Origin: Cytophagales bacterium
GTDB lineage: Bacteria; Bacteroidota; Bacteroidia; Cytophagales; Cyclobacteriaceae
Reading direction: 5' to 3'
DNA length: 64,000 nt
NCBI GenBank assembly: GCA_017303795.1
Contig: JAFLBR010000002.1
Location: forward strand, 1 to 64,000
The translations under genes were made by a program, and so were the position numbers. Shown piece after piece: positions 25,729-33,317 of this stretch (the stretch's first letter is position 1; each line of letters begins with the position of its first letter). The notes below the pieces were generated by a model. The model did not search any database. It saw only the letters and a list, made by a program, of their open reading frames with translations, and was not told the origin of the DNA.

Positions 25729-26120
25729 TGCCATCAATCTTTACAAAGATTATCAACCGCGAAATTCCGGCTTACATTGTTGCCGAAGATGAACACTTCA
25801 TTGCTTTCTTGGATGTAATGCCATTGGTGCAAGGTCATACTTTGATAGTGCCCAAAGTGGAGGTTGATTATATTTTTGATCTGGATGCTGCCACACTTGC
25901 CAACATGATGGTGTTTGCTCAGCGCGTTGCTAATGCGGTAAAGAAATCAATCCCGTGTAAACGAATAGGGGTTGCTGTAATTGGGCTTGAAGTGCCGCAC
26001 ACACATGTACATTTAGTGCCCATGAACACGATGAACGATATTAACTTCACCATGCCAAAGCTAAAACTTCCTGCTGAAACCATGCAGGCGATTGCTGATG
26101 GTATTAAGGCAAATCTGTAG
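25728..26120 (+). CDS. HIT-family nucleotide hydrolase
   Basis: The 130-residue protein has the HIT signature HTHVHLVP (His91, His93, His95), preceded by SIFTKIINREIPAYIVAED, typical of Hint/HinT-like purine nucleoside phosphoramidases. It is coupled to greA by a one-base overlap, a pairing frequent in Bacteroidota. The exact substrate is not evident. A terminator hairpin follows at 26201. Confidence 0.93.
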   Translation: MPSIFTKIINREIPAYIVAEDEHFIAFLDVMPLVQGHTLIVPKVEVDYIFDLDAATLANMMVFAQRVANAVKKSIPCKRIGVAVIGLEVPHTHVHLVPMNTMNDINFTMPKLKLPAETMQAIADGIKANL

Positions 26121-26200
26121 GGATTAAAAAAAGTATATTACTAAAAAAATAAGTTTGGTGAGTCCTCCTGGGGACATTGATAGTCATTGAGTTACAAGGA

Positions 26201-26233
26201 GTTTAGTGAATTGGGTTCACTAAACTTTTGTTT
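26201..26233 (+). terminator. terminator after greA-HIT
   Basis: GTTTAGTGAA and TTCACTAAAC form a perfect 10-bp stem with a 5-base loop, followed by TTTTGTTT. It lies 80 bases after the HIT stop codon. Confidence 0.88.
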
Positions 26234-26619
26234 ACAAGAAACACAAAAAAACGATTTTGGGCTGTGTAAGTTTATATGTAATTCGCTGGGGAATTTAATC
26301 AGGTAAGTAGCGATTCAAGTGCAAAAACTGCGAGATATAATTTACCCGTAACGATCCTGATTATCGGTTGCTCTCCAGTACAGCTTACATTCCACCTTGG
26401 GCTGATGGCCTAAGCCCAATGATTTATGGAAACAAAGTCACCATTCATTTATCAATACATTACCTTAAACCCATTTCTTAAACCAGACGGGCAAATGTTC
26501 TGTGGTGTGTAGCTGCAGATTCACTACTTGATGTCGCTGATAATAGAGTATGTAAGTCAGTATTTGGATTTGGAAAAGTAATTTCCATGCAGGTTCAAAT
26601 TCATGATGTTATTAAGGAT
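26234..26619. other. non-coding stretch with a possible gene remnant
   Basis: No intact gene is present. The only protein-like piece is a 46-codon frame at 26341-26481 (+) with the phrase YIPPWADGLSP and ending in IHLSIHYLKPIS. It is preceded by an in-frame stop, and has no usable start. It faintly recalls a TonB C-terminal domain. The rest shows nothing recognisable. Confidence 0.35.
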
Positions 26620-27198
26620 TTAGTTTATCTTAAACGCAATCCGCCATAGGCCCCGCACTTCATTGTTCTTATATCCAACAGCCTTATCACGCGCGTAAAG
26701 TTTTTGAATAGTGGAATCGGTGCTGAAGGAAACTTCTTTACCGGGTGTGCCGTGGCAGGTTAAACAAAGCGGTTGCGTAATAATCGGTTTAAAGAAAAGT
26801 ACCGAATCATCTTTTAAAACAAGTTTAGGTGTAATGGCTTTGCCTTCACTTACGTCAATACCAAAACCCTTTGCCATAAAAGTTGCCAGCTCGTCTGCTT
26901 TGTTGCGAGGGTTACGCACTTTAGTACTTACTCGTTTTATGGAAGCCTGATGAACAAGCGAAAGTGAATCTGTAATAGGGTAGGCGCGCAGGTTGCAGTA
27001 CCGCAAGGCAGAATCAATACCACCGTTTTGCAGAGCCTTTTGCAGTTCGCCACTAAGCGTTTCAAACGAAAGTTTAGCAATAACATTACCGCGCGAGATG
27101 TACGTGGTATCTAACTGCGAATAACTTTGAAGCGTTTTTTTGCTGTTGCAGGAAATGACGATTGCAACAAGAAGTATAAGAGGAACCAGGTTTTTCAT
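26620..27198 (-). CDS. DUF3365 haem-binding lipoprotein
   Basis: The 192-residue lipoprotein (IVISC, Cys17) matches DUF3365/Tll0287-like domains. It has the c-haem motif CLTCH at 145-149 and the family phrase KRVSTKVRNPRNKADELA upstream. These domains are mono-haem redox or sensor modules in the periplasm, often on two-component kinases; here the domain is free-standing. The gene lies 38 bases after the LytTR regulator gene, with a perfect palindrome between them. Confidence 0.88.
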   Translation of the reverse strand: MKNLVPLILLVAIVISCNSKKTLQSYSQLDTTYISRGNVIAKLSFETLSGELQKALQNGGIDSALRYCNLRAYPITDSLSLVHQASIKRVSTKVRNPRNKADELATFMAKGFGIDVSEGKAITPKLVLKDDSVLFFKPIITQPLCLTCHGTPGKEVSFSTDSTIQKLYARDKAVGYKNNEVRGLWRIAFKIN

Positions 27199-27208
27199 GT
27201 GGGTAATT

Positions 27209-27226
27209 TCGGGAAAATTTTCCCGA
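27209..27226. promoter_or_regulatory. perfect 18-bp palindrome between the LytTR regulator and DUF3365 gene
   Basis: TCGGGAAAATTTTCCCGA is fully self-complementary. It lies 10 bases upstream of the DUF3365 start and 10 bases past the regulator stop. It could be a terminator hairpin (loop within AAATTT) or an operator; the lack of spacer favours a binding site. Confidence 0.45.
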
Positions 27227-27236
27227 TAAACTTATT

Positions 27237-28022
27237 TTAATGAACCCCGTCAAACCATTCTTTAAAATCGCTAACCTTTTCGCGGCTCACAATTATCTCC
27301 GGTTCCCATTTAATATGAGGTGTAATTTTTAACCGACTGTTGGAATAAACCACTACATCTTGTATAGAACTAATATTTACAATGTAGCTGCGGTTAATGC
27401 GATTAAAAATCTTCGGGTCTAAAATCTCATCCAGGTTTTCAAGTGTATAATCTATAATGAACTTGCGCAGTTGGGTTGTAATCAGGTAAACATCGCGTCC
27501 GTCAGCAAAGAACAAACTAATTTGATCGGCTGTAATGGATTTGATGTGATCGCCCAACTTTACCATAAACCGGTTTTTATACGCGCGTTCGGGTGCATTC
27601 AGCGCATGTAACACGGTTTCAGTGCGATCATCGCCCCACCGTAATTGCGTGCCAAGACTTTCTACTTTTTTTAAGCTGTTGGATAAATCTGTAAACGTAA
27701 TCGGCTTTAGTAAGTAATCAATGCCGTTTACTTTAAAGGCATCAAGGGCATATTCATTATACGCAGTTATAAAGATTACCGGTTTGCTGATTTTTACTTC
27801 TTTAAAAATTTCAAAACTCATTCCATCCTTTAACTGGATGTCCATAAAAATTAAATCGATGGAATCTTGTTGTTCAGCGAGCCAGTTCACAGCTTCTTCT
27901 ACCGATTCGGCTTTACCCTTAACAACAATACCCTCACTGTAGCGCGAAAGGTAACGCTCCAGTTTTTCGGCAGCCGGAGTTTCATCTTCCACAATCAACA
28001 CATTTAACGCAAGGTTATTCAT
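27237..28022 (-). CDS. LytTR-family response regulator
   Basis: The 261-residue protein has a receiver domain (about 7-125; acidic pocket E12-D13, phospho-acceptor Asp61 in FMDIQLKDG, later Lys in LLKPI) and a C-terminal LytTR DNA-binding domain (about 150-258, with FNRINRSYIVNI). LytTR proteins bind paired sites upstream of target promoters. The start overlaps the upstream kinase-like gene by 4 bases (ATGA), so all three genes of the operon are coupled. Targets are unknown. Confidence 0.94.
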   Translation of the reverse strand: MNNLALNVLIVEDETPAAEKLERYLSRYSEGIVVKGKAESVEEAVNWLAEQQDSIDLIFMDIQLKDGMSFEIFKEVKISKPVIFITAYNEYALDAFKVNGIDYLLKPITFTDLSNSLKKVESLGTQLRWGDDRTETVLHALNAPERAYKNRFMVKLGDHIKSITADQISLFFADGRDVYLITTQLRKFIIDYTLENLDEILDPKIFNRINRSYIVNISSIQDVVVYSNSRLKITPHIKWEPEIIVSREKVSDFKEWFDGVH

Positions 28023-29065
28023 TTGTCAACTTCATCAGCAATTTGAACAAGCGGAAATTTAATATAATTTTCTTTGCCAGCTTTAACCTGAACAAATGGA
28101 TTCTCACTGAAGAATGAGTACGAGCGCTTTAACCGATCGTACGCCAACAAACTATCACGATGCAACAGTAGCCTGTCATTAAGTGTATGCTGCAAAACAA
28201 GATATTCATCACCTTCTTCCAGGTATAACCGAATAACCAAGGGCGATTCTTTCGAGATGAGTGTGTTGCGTACAATAGAATCGATTGTAACCAATAACGA
28301 ACCCGGAATTAATTGAATGTTGCGCGTATCGCGAACGGCATTTAACAAATTGAGTTGGCGGTGTTTGTAGTTTAATAGCTTAATCAAATGTTCTGCGGCC
28401 TGTAGTTCTTCTTCCAGCGAGATTAATTCTTTGTGGCGGTTAATTAATCCGTATCGGTAAATGCCGGCCAGGTAATCAATTTGTTCTTCGGCTTCGTCAA
28501 CATTATGTTGCAATGTGAGAATCAGGTTCTCCAGACTTTCATAAAGTAAATCGGGATTAATATCGTTCTTGAACGAAATAAAATCCGATTCTAATTTTTC
28601 GCGCAACTTTTTTTCCTGCTGGATCAGTAACGTGTTTTCACGATTGAGATAAAAATTACTGAAGAACAACACATTATACAGCAAACCAATTACGCCATAA
28701 ATTGCCAGAAACACATGCAATTCACCCATGCTGATCTGAAAACCAATAATCCAATTGTAATAAGCCCAGATAGCAAGTGTAATTAAAACCAGCGATATAG
28801 TAAGTGTTGCCAAAAGCTGCACCAGTATCCTTCTTCTGATAGATTGTTTGCTCAACCATTTTTCTGAAACGGAAAGTGTAAGGCGCATGGTTTCGAGCGA
28901 GATGTAGGCAAGGGCAATACACACGTACACTTCCGAGCTACTGAAAAGATTTTCAAGTTCAGAAAAATTATTGTTGATGAGCAGAATAAGCAGATATACC
29001 ATTACCCCCAGCACGGGTGCCGACAGAATGCGAAATAAAGCCTGATGGATAAAGAGGCGGTTCAT
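28019..29065 (-). CDS. degenerate LytS-type kinase-like membrane protein (phospho-acceptor His replaced)
   Basis: The 348-residue protein has four or more membrane segments in its first 140 residues, then a LytS-like His_kinase segment. Where the family reads INPHFLFN, this one reads INPDLLYES: Asp172 replaces the phospho-acceptor His. The ATP-binding N-box is also eroded; SIVRNTLISKESPL stands where the neighbour has VENAVKHNKISKEQPL. It is thus probably catalytically dead and may act as a partner or regulator. It sits between an intact kinase and the LytTR regulator with 4-base overlaps on both sides. Confidence 0.85.
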   Translation of the reverse strand: MNRLFIHQALFRILSAPVLGVMVYLLILLINNNFSELENLFSSSEVYVCIALAYISLETMRLTLSVSEKWLSKQSIRRRILVQLLATLTISLVLITLAIWAYYNWIIGFQISMGELHVFLAIYGVIGLLYNVLFFSNFYLNRENTLLIQQEKKLREKLESDFISFKNDINPDLLYESLENLILTLQHNVDEAEEQIDYLAGIYRYGLINRHKELISLEEELQAAEHLIKLLNYKHRQLNLLNAVRDTRNIQLIPGSLLVTIDSIVRNTLISKESPLVIRLYLEEGDEYLVLQHTLNDRLLLHRDSLLAYDRLKRSYSFFSENPFVQVKAGKENYIKFPLVQIADEVDK

Positions 29066-30117
29066 TGCGGCAGTAGTTGTTGTGTTTTGGGTAAAGCTTT
29101 AATAACCGGCAACGTAACTGAAAACCGGGTTTCATTTTTAACAAGCACTTTTCCGGTTGTAAAAAACTGGTAGCGGTTAACAATGTTGTTCAACCCGATC
29201 TTTAAGCTTTCGGCTTTGGTTGAAGTTGTCTTGGAGTTACTTACAATGATTTGTGTATTGTCTTGTGCTGAAATGTAAATCAACAATGGTTGTTCTTTCG
29301 ATATTTTATTGTGCTTTACTGCATTCTCCACCAGTAGCTGTAAAGTCATGGGTGGTATTAGCGTATTAAAAAGATTTTTGGGCAGGTTGATTTCCAGTGT
29401 TAAGTGCTGTTCATAACGTGCCTGCAACAAATAGTAGTAGGCTTTTACAAACTCAATTTCTTCGCTAACGGTAACCAATTTTTCTTTTTGATTGTCGATT
29501 ACATATCTGAACGTATCGGCCATTCTACGAATAAATTGTTCGGCCATGGCCGTGTCTTTAAACAATAAGGATGAAACCGTATTGAGGCAATTAAACAGGT
29601 AATGCGGACTAATTTGTGTTTTAAGTGAATTGAATTGCAGTTCAAGTTGCAGCCTATCCAACCGCATAGATTCTACCTGAGTTTTGGCATAATAGCGATA
29701 GGAGTAAAACAAGCCATAAAAAATTTCTGAAATGAATAAAGTAATAATAAGCAGGATGCCCATTTTAATCACATCGTCATTACGGACTTCCAGAAGCAAC
29801 ACGCTTGCCGTAATAGAAAGCAGTAGCACCAATATCCCGTTAAGGAAAAAACCGGAAATAAAGCGCAGTAAGAAATGTGAGCGCCAATCAATCCACTTAT
29901 CCAGCATCTTATCGAACTGCCAGGCAATAAAAGCGGTGAGATTTATAATTAAGGTAAAGACTACAAATTCGTACGCTTCAAAACGCAATGAGGGGAACCG
30001 GCCTTCTGCACTATAAAAAATGTACACAAAAAACAGAATGCCGAGGGTGGTGCAAACCAAAACCAGTGTGCCGTACTTTTTCATAAAGATGCGGGAAAAG
30101 AAAGTTGGGGCTTGCAT
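29062..30117 (-). CDS. LytS/YehU-type sensor histidine kinase
   Basis: The 351-residue protein has four membrane segments in its first 140 residues and no large sensor domain. The His_kinase motif is intact (QISPHYLFNCLN, His172), and the ATPase N-box reads LLVENAVKHN. It should phosphorylate the LytTR regulator two genes downstream. It is first of a three-gene operon with 4-base overlaps and lies 32 bases after the SDHY-repeat gene. The signal is unknown. Confidence 0.92.
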   Translation of the reverse strand: MQAPTFFSRIFMKKYGTLVLVCTTLGILFFVYIFYSAEGRFPSLRFEAYEFVVFTLIINLTAFIAWQFDKMLDKWIDWRSHFLLRFISGFFLNGILVLLLSITASVLLLEVRNDDVIKMGILLIITLFISEIFYGLFYSYRYYAKTQVESMRLDRLQLELQFNSLKTQISPHYLFNCLNTVSSLLFKDTAMAEQFIRRMADTFRYVIDNQKEKLVTVSEEIEFVKAYYYLLQARYEQHLTLEINLPKNLFNTLIPPMTLQLLVENAVKHNKISKEQPLLIYISAQDNTQIIVSNSKTTSTKAESLKIGLNNIVNRYQFFTTGKVLVKNETRFSVTLPVIKALPKTQQLLPQ

Positions 30118-30149
30118 TGCCCCAAACTAACTTATTTTTTTGAAAGAGT

Positions 30150-31568
30150 TTAACGATCCAGGGCCCGCATGGCACGGCCATAGTAGGTTTCGGAACCAAT
30201 TTTACGAGCCGCATCGCGATACGCATTTTTTAAAGCATCGCTGCCGGTGCGCACACGCGTGGCTGCGTGGGTCAATACCTCAGTCAGATAATGGTCGGAG
30301 TTTATGTTTTTTGCTGCGTTTATGATGGCAATTACTTTGGCTTCGCTTAGATCAGATTCATCGAGTGCGTTTTTAAATACTACTGTTTTGTAATGATCGC
30401 TACTCATATCGGCACCGTATTCAACTAACTGCTTGAAAGTAGCATCCGAAAAATCCTGACGATCTAACATGCTGGTGAGCACTTCTGTGCGATAATGATC
30501 GCTGTTAATGGAAGAGGTTACGGGAAGTAACTCACTCAGCACTTTCTCATCAATTGTTTTGTTTAGCATAGATTTGATTACCTGAGCTTTGTAGTGGTCG
30601 GAGTTAATATCTTTAACCGACTCTACCGCACGCTGATGCGAATTTGACGATAGGTTGCGGTCTAATGCTTTGGTTAAAACAACCGTTCGATAGTGATCGG
30701 AGTGAATGGATTTAGAAGTGTTGATCATCTCAGCCACAATTGCATCCGTTAAATTATCCTGGCGCATAAGCGAAGTAAGTACTTCGGTTTTATAATGATC
30801 GGAATTGATTTTAGAAGCAGACGCAAGTGCAACTTTAACCGCTTCCAACGAAGCTGGTTGCACCCGTAAAGCTTCTTTTATTATCTGGGTTTTGTAATGA
30901 TCGCTTCCCATTTTGTTGGTGGTGGCAAAAACCGCTTCGGCTGCATCTTTGTTACGCAACAGTTTATCCATGTTGTCTTGCAGAAACTCAGTAATGTAAT
31001 GGTCTGAGTTCATGTTGCCAGTTACTTTGCTTACAATAGCTGGATAGTCTTTTTCAAGAACAGGTCTTTTCATTAGCAATTTCGCATAATGCGTTTTTAC
31101 GTGATCGCTTTTAATAACCTCAATCTCAGCTAACACGGCTTGCGTTCCGCCTTTTGAATAGAATCGATTTACACGACTTTCGGCAGCAATGGTAGTGGTG
31201 CGCACAACTTCAGGCAGCACTTCGGCAAGCCACTTGCGGCCCTCCGGATCGAAGTTTACTTCAGTACGCCCTTCGTAATAGCGTTTTATCAACACGCTAC
31301 CTTCGCGGGTTATCTTAATGCTGCGCCTTGATCCAAACGAAGTTTTGGTTACTTCGAAATAACCATCGTGCGACATATTACTGATATCGCGGTCATCATC
31401 CGAAACTTCTATTGTTCCGCGTATCTCAATATCAAAACTGTTCAGACCGTTGCTGTTCCGATAGGTGGTTTTAGAATTGCTGCGCGATATGGATAAACTG
31501 GTGCTTTCCGATTGGGCGTTGGTGGCCAACGAGGCTATCATCAAAAGTAAAAAGTAAACGGATCTCAT
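30150..31568 (-). CDS. exported protein of SDH(Y)-centred tandem repeats
   Basis: The 472-residue protein has a signal peptide (ending ATNAQS) and a first domain rich in strands (about 20-130). Then come nine repeats of about 36 residues, each centred on SDHYKT or a variant (the first reads SDHVKT; NSDHYRTEVLT is typical), and a tenth degenerate one (GSETYYG). The pattern suggests a helical solenoid of the HEAT type. I know no named family for it. It lies just before the kinase operon on the same strand, 32 bases apart, so it may be co-transcribed. Confidence 0.75.
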   Translation of the reverse strand: MRSVYFLLLMIASLATNAQSESTSLSISRSNSKTTYRNSNGLNSFDIEIRGTIEVSDDDRDISNMSHDGYFEVTKTSFGSRRSIKITREGSVLIKRYYEGRTEVNFDPEGRKWLAEVLPEVVRTTTIAAESRVNRFYSKGGTQAVLAEIEVIKSDHVKTHYAKLLMKRPVLEKDYPAIVSKVTGNMNSDHYITEFLQDNMDKLLRNKDAAEAVFATTNKMGSDHYKTQIIKEALRVQPASLEAVKVALASASKINSDHYKTEVLTSLMRQDNLTDAIVAEMINTSKSIHSDHYRTVVLTKALDRNLSSNSHQRAVESVKDINSDHYKAQVIKSMLNKTIDEKVLSELLPVTSSINSDHYRTEVLTSMLDRQDFSDATFKQLVEYGADMSSDHYKTVVFKNALDESDLSEAKVIAIINAAKNINSDHYLTEVLTHAATRVRTGSDALKNAYRDAARKIGSETYYGRAMRALDR

Positions 31569-31672
31569 AACGAAAGGCTTTTTTAAGCTGAATACGGAGC
31601 AAAGGTGGGGTAGGGATTCACTACCGGCAACCGTATTGAAATGAACTGCGGTATTGGTGTAGTGAGTTGTGG

Positions 31673-31897
31673 TTAACTGCTACTATTTTCAATTAAATGT
31701 AAAAACTCAATCAGGCCAATAACCTCCGTATCTCCCGCAAAGGGATACCTTTCGTTGCCCGGATAAATCAAGTATTTGCTTGTTGCTTTTATGTCTTCGC
31801 TTGTTGCGTGAAGCCCCGTGAGAAGTGGATAGGCAATTGAAGTACGCCCAACTGTCGGCCAGTGCCAATAGTTGGGCGTTAGTATGTTAAACAGTTC
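31673..31897 (-). pseudogene. protein-like frame without start, in frame after the PorP/SprF stop codon
   Basis: From the codon after the PorP/SprF stop (TAA at 31898-31900) the same frame stays open for 74 codons. It reads like real protein, for example NYWHWPTVGRTSIAYPLLTG and YLIYPGNERYPFAGDTEVIG, ending IEFLHLIENSSS. No ATG lies in it. It is either the remnant of another gene's 3' end or a readthrough tail. I do not recognise the family. The flanking 31569-31672 holds no gene and should carry the promoter of the repeat gene. Confidence 0.45.
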
Positions 31898-33310
31898 TTA
31901 ATCTATCGTTAAGATCCAGGTATCCTTTAAGCTAAATTTGTTTTCCTTCCGGTAGTCATCGCGCAGTTTTTTGGCTTCATCAAGCGATGCCAGATTACCC
32001 ATGTGCACATAGTAATATTCTTTAACCGGAGAGTATGAAACCGTTGCCTGATAACCTTCTTTCTTCAGGTTGTTCATTAGTGCAAGCGCATTTTGGTTTG
32101 ACCGGAATGCACCCACTACCACATAATGCCCAGGTTTAAGGCCACGACCGTTTAATGTAACCACTTTTTCTTTTGGTGGTTCAGGTTCTGCGACAACAGG
32201 CTGAACTACCGTTTCTTTTTTAGGTTCCTCAACGACTTCTTTCTTCGATTCTTCCACCACCTCTTTCTTTGGCTCCTCAACCACTTCCTTCTTCGGTTCT
32301 TCTACCACAGGTTTTGGTTCAACGCGCTCTTCTTTAGGTTGGGTCTTCTCAATTACTTTTTCTGTAACGGGTTCCTCTTCTGTTACTGTAGGTGTTGCCG
32401 CTGGCCTGCTTACTTGTTTCTTACCCAGTCGTACGCTTACATGTAACTCGTGCGAACCGGTACCAAATCCATCCGCAATCTTTGGTGCAAATTCATAGGC
32501 ATAGCCAATTTTAATTTTCTCCTTTAGCGAAAATCCTAATAATGCCGCTGGTCCATAATCCACCCGATAAGAACCACCCACCCATAAAAGGTTATCTACT
32601 TTAAGTGTACCCAATACTTCTAGCTGGGGTTGCTTTATCTCGTTTGTGCGGTACATTACGTACGGTTCAAAAGCAATACGGTCACTAAATTTGAAATTAT
32701 AGCTAATAGAAGTGAAGGTGTTTTTCAATGCATCAAACTTGGGTGTGTTGAAAGCATCTTCTGAAATTGCTTTAGAGTAGAATAAACTCGGCAAGGCAAA
32801 ACCTATTTTAAGATTGTTGAATTGGTAGTGCATTCCAAATTGTCCATCCAGATTTGAAGTATTCGAATTGTTTAAGGAGGGGTCACTCGGATCGTCTATT
32901 TTACTCATATCAACCCGGCTCATCGAATATCCCATCGATAAACCGAAACCAAGTTTGTGATTTACATCGGTACTTTTACCCAGATAAACCTGATACGCAA
33001 ATGAGGCCGCGCCAGTGTTGGTCTGTAGCACCCCAGCCTGATCGTTATACACATTAACCGCAAATCCCATTTTATAATTAATAGGAACTTGCAAGTTGGC
33101 TGTAATCGTAGTTGGTGCACCCTCGAACTGAGCCCATTGCTTGCGGGTGTTCAGATTTAACTCGGTATAACCATTGGGGGCTATAAACGAAGGATTAAGC
33201 AAATAGGGGCTAAGAAAGTAATGATTATAAATCAGGTTTTGTTGAGCCACTGCCTGGCTCAGCAAAACCTGAAATAGAATAAAAACAGCGAGGGTTCTTA
33301 AAGAGGTCAT
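31898..33310 (-). CDS. PorP/SprF-family outer membrane protein with C-terminal SPOR domain
   Basis: The 470-residue protein has a signal peptide (to about 22) and a PorP/SprF barrel (about 23-305, starting NLIYNHYFLSPYLLNPSF). A Pro/Glu/Lys linker with repeated EEPKKEVV units (about 320-370) follows, then a C-terminal SPOR domain (about 390-470, KPGHYVVVGAFRSNQNAL). PorP/SprF proteins assist T9SS substrates with type-B C-terminal signals; SPOR domains bind denuded peptidoglycan. It follows the giant type-B cargo by 7 bases, a usual pairing. The added SPOR domain would tether the barrel to the wall. Confidence 0.92.
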   Translation of the reverse strand: MTSLRTLAVFILFQVLLSQAVAQQNLIYNHYFLSPYLLNPSFIAPNGYTELNLNTRKQWAQFEGAPTTITANLQVPINYKMGFAVNVYNDQAGVLQTNTGAASFAYQVYLGKSTDVNHKLGFGLSMGYSMSRVDMSKIDDPSDPSLNNSNTSNLDGQFGMHYQFNNLKIGFALPSLFYSKAISEDAFNTPKFDALKNTFTSISYNFKFSDRIAFEPYVMYRTNEIKQPQLEVLGTLKVDNLLWVGGSYRVDYGPAALLGFSLKEKIKIGYAYEFAPKIADGFGTGSHELHVSVRLGKKQVSRPAATPTVTEEEPVTEKVIEKTQPKEERVEPKPVVEEPKKEVVEEPKKEVVEESKKEVVEEPKKETVVQPVVAEPEPPKEKVVTLNGRGLKPGHYVVVGAFRSNQNALALMNNLKKEGYQATVSYSPVKEYYYVHMGNLASLDEAKKLRDDYRKENKFSLKDTWILTID

Positions 33311-33317
33311 GTAAAAA

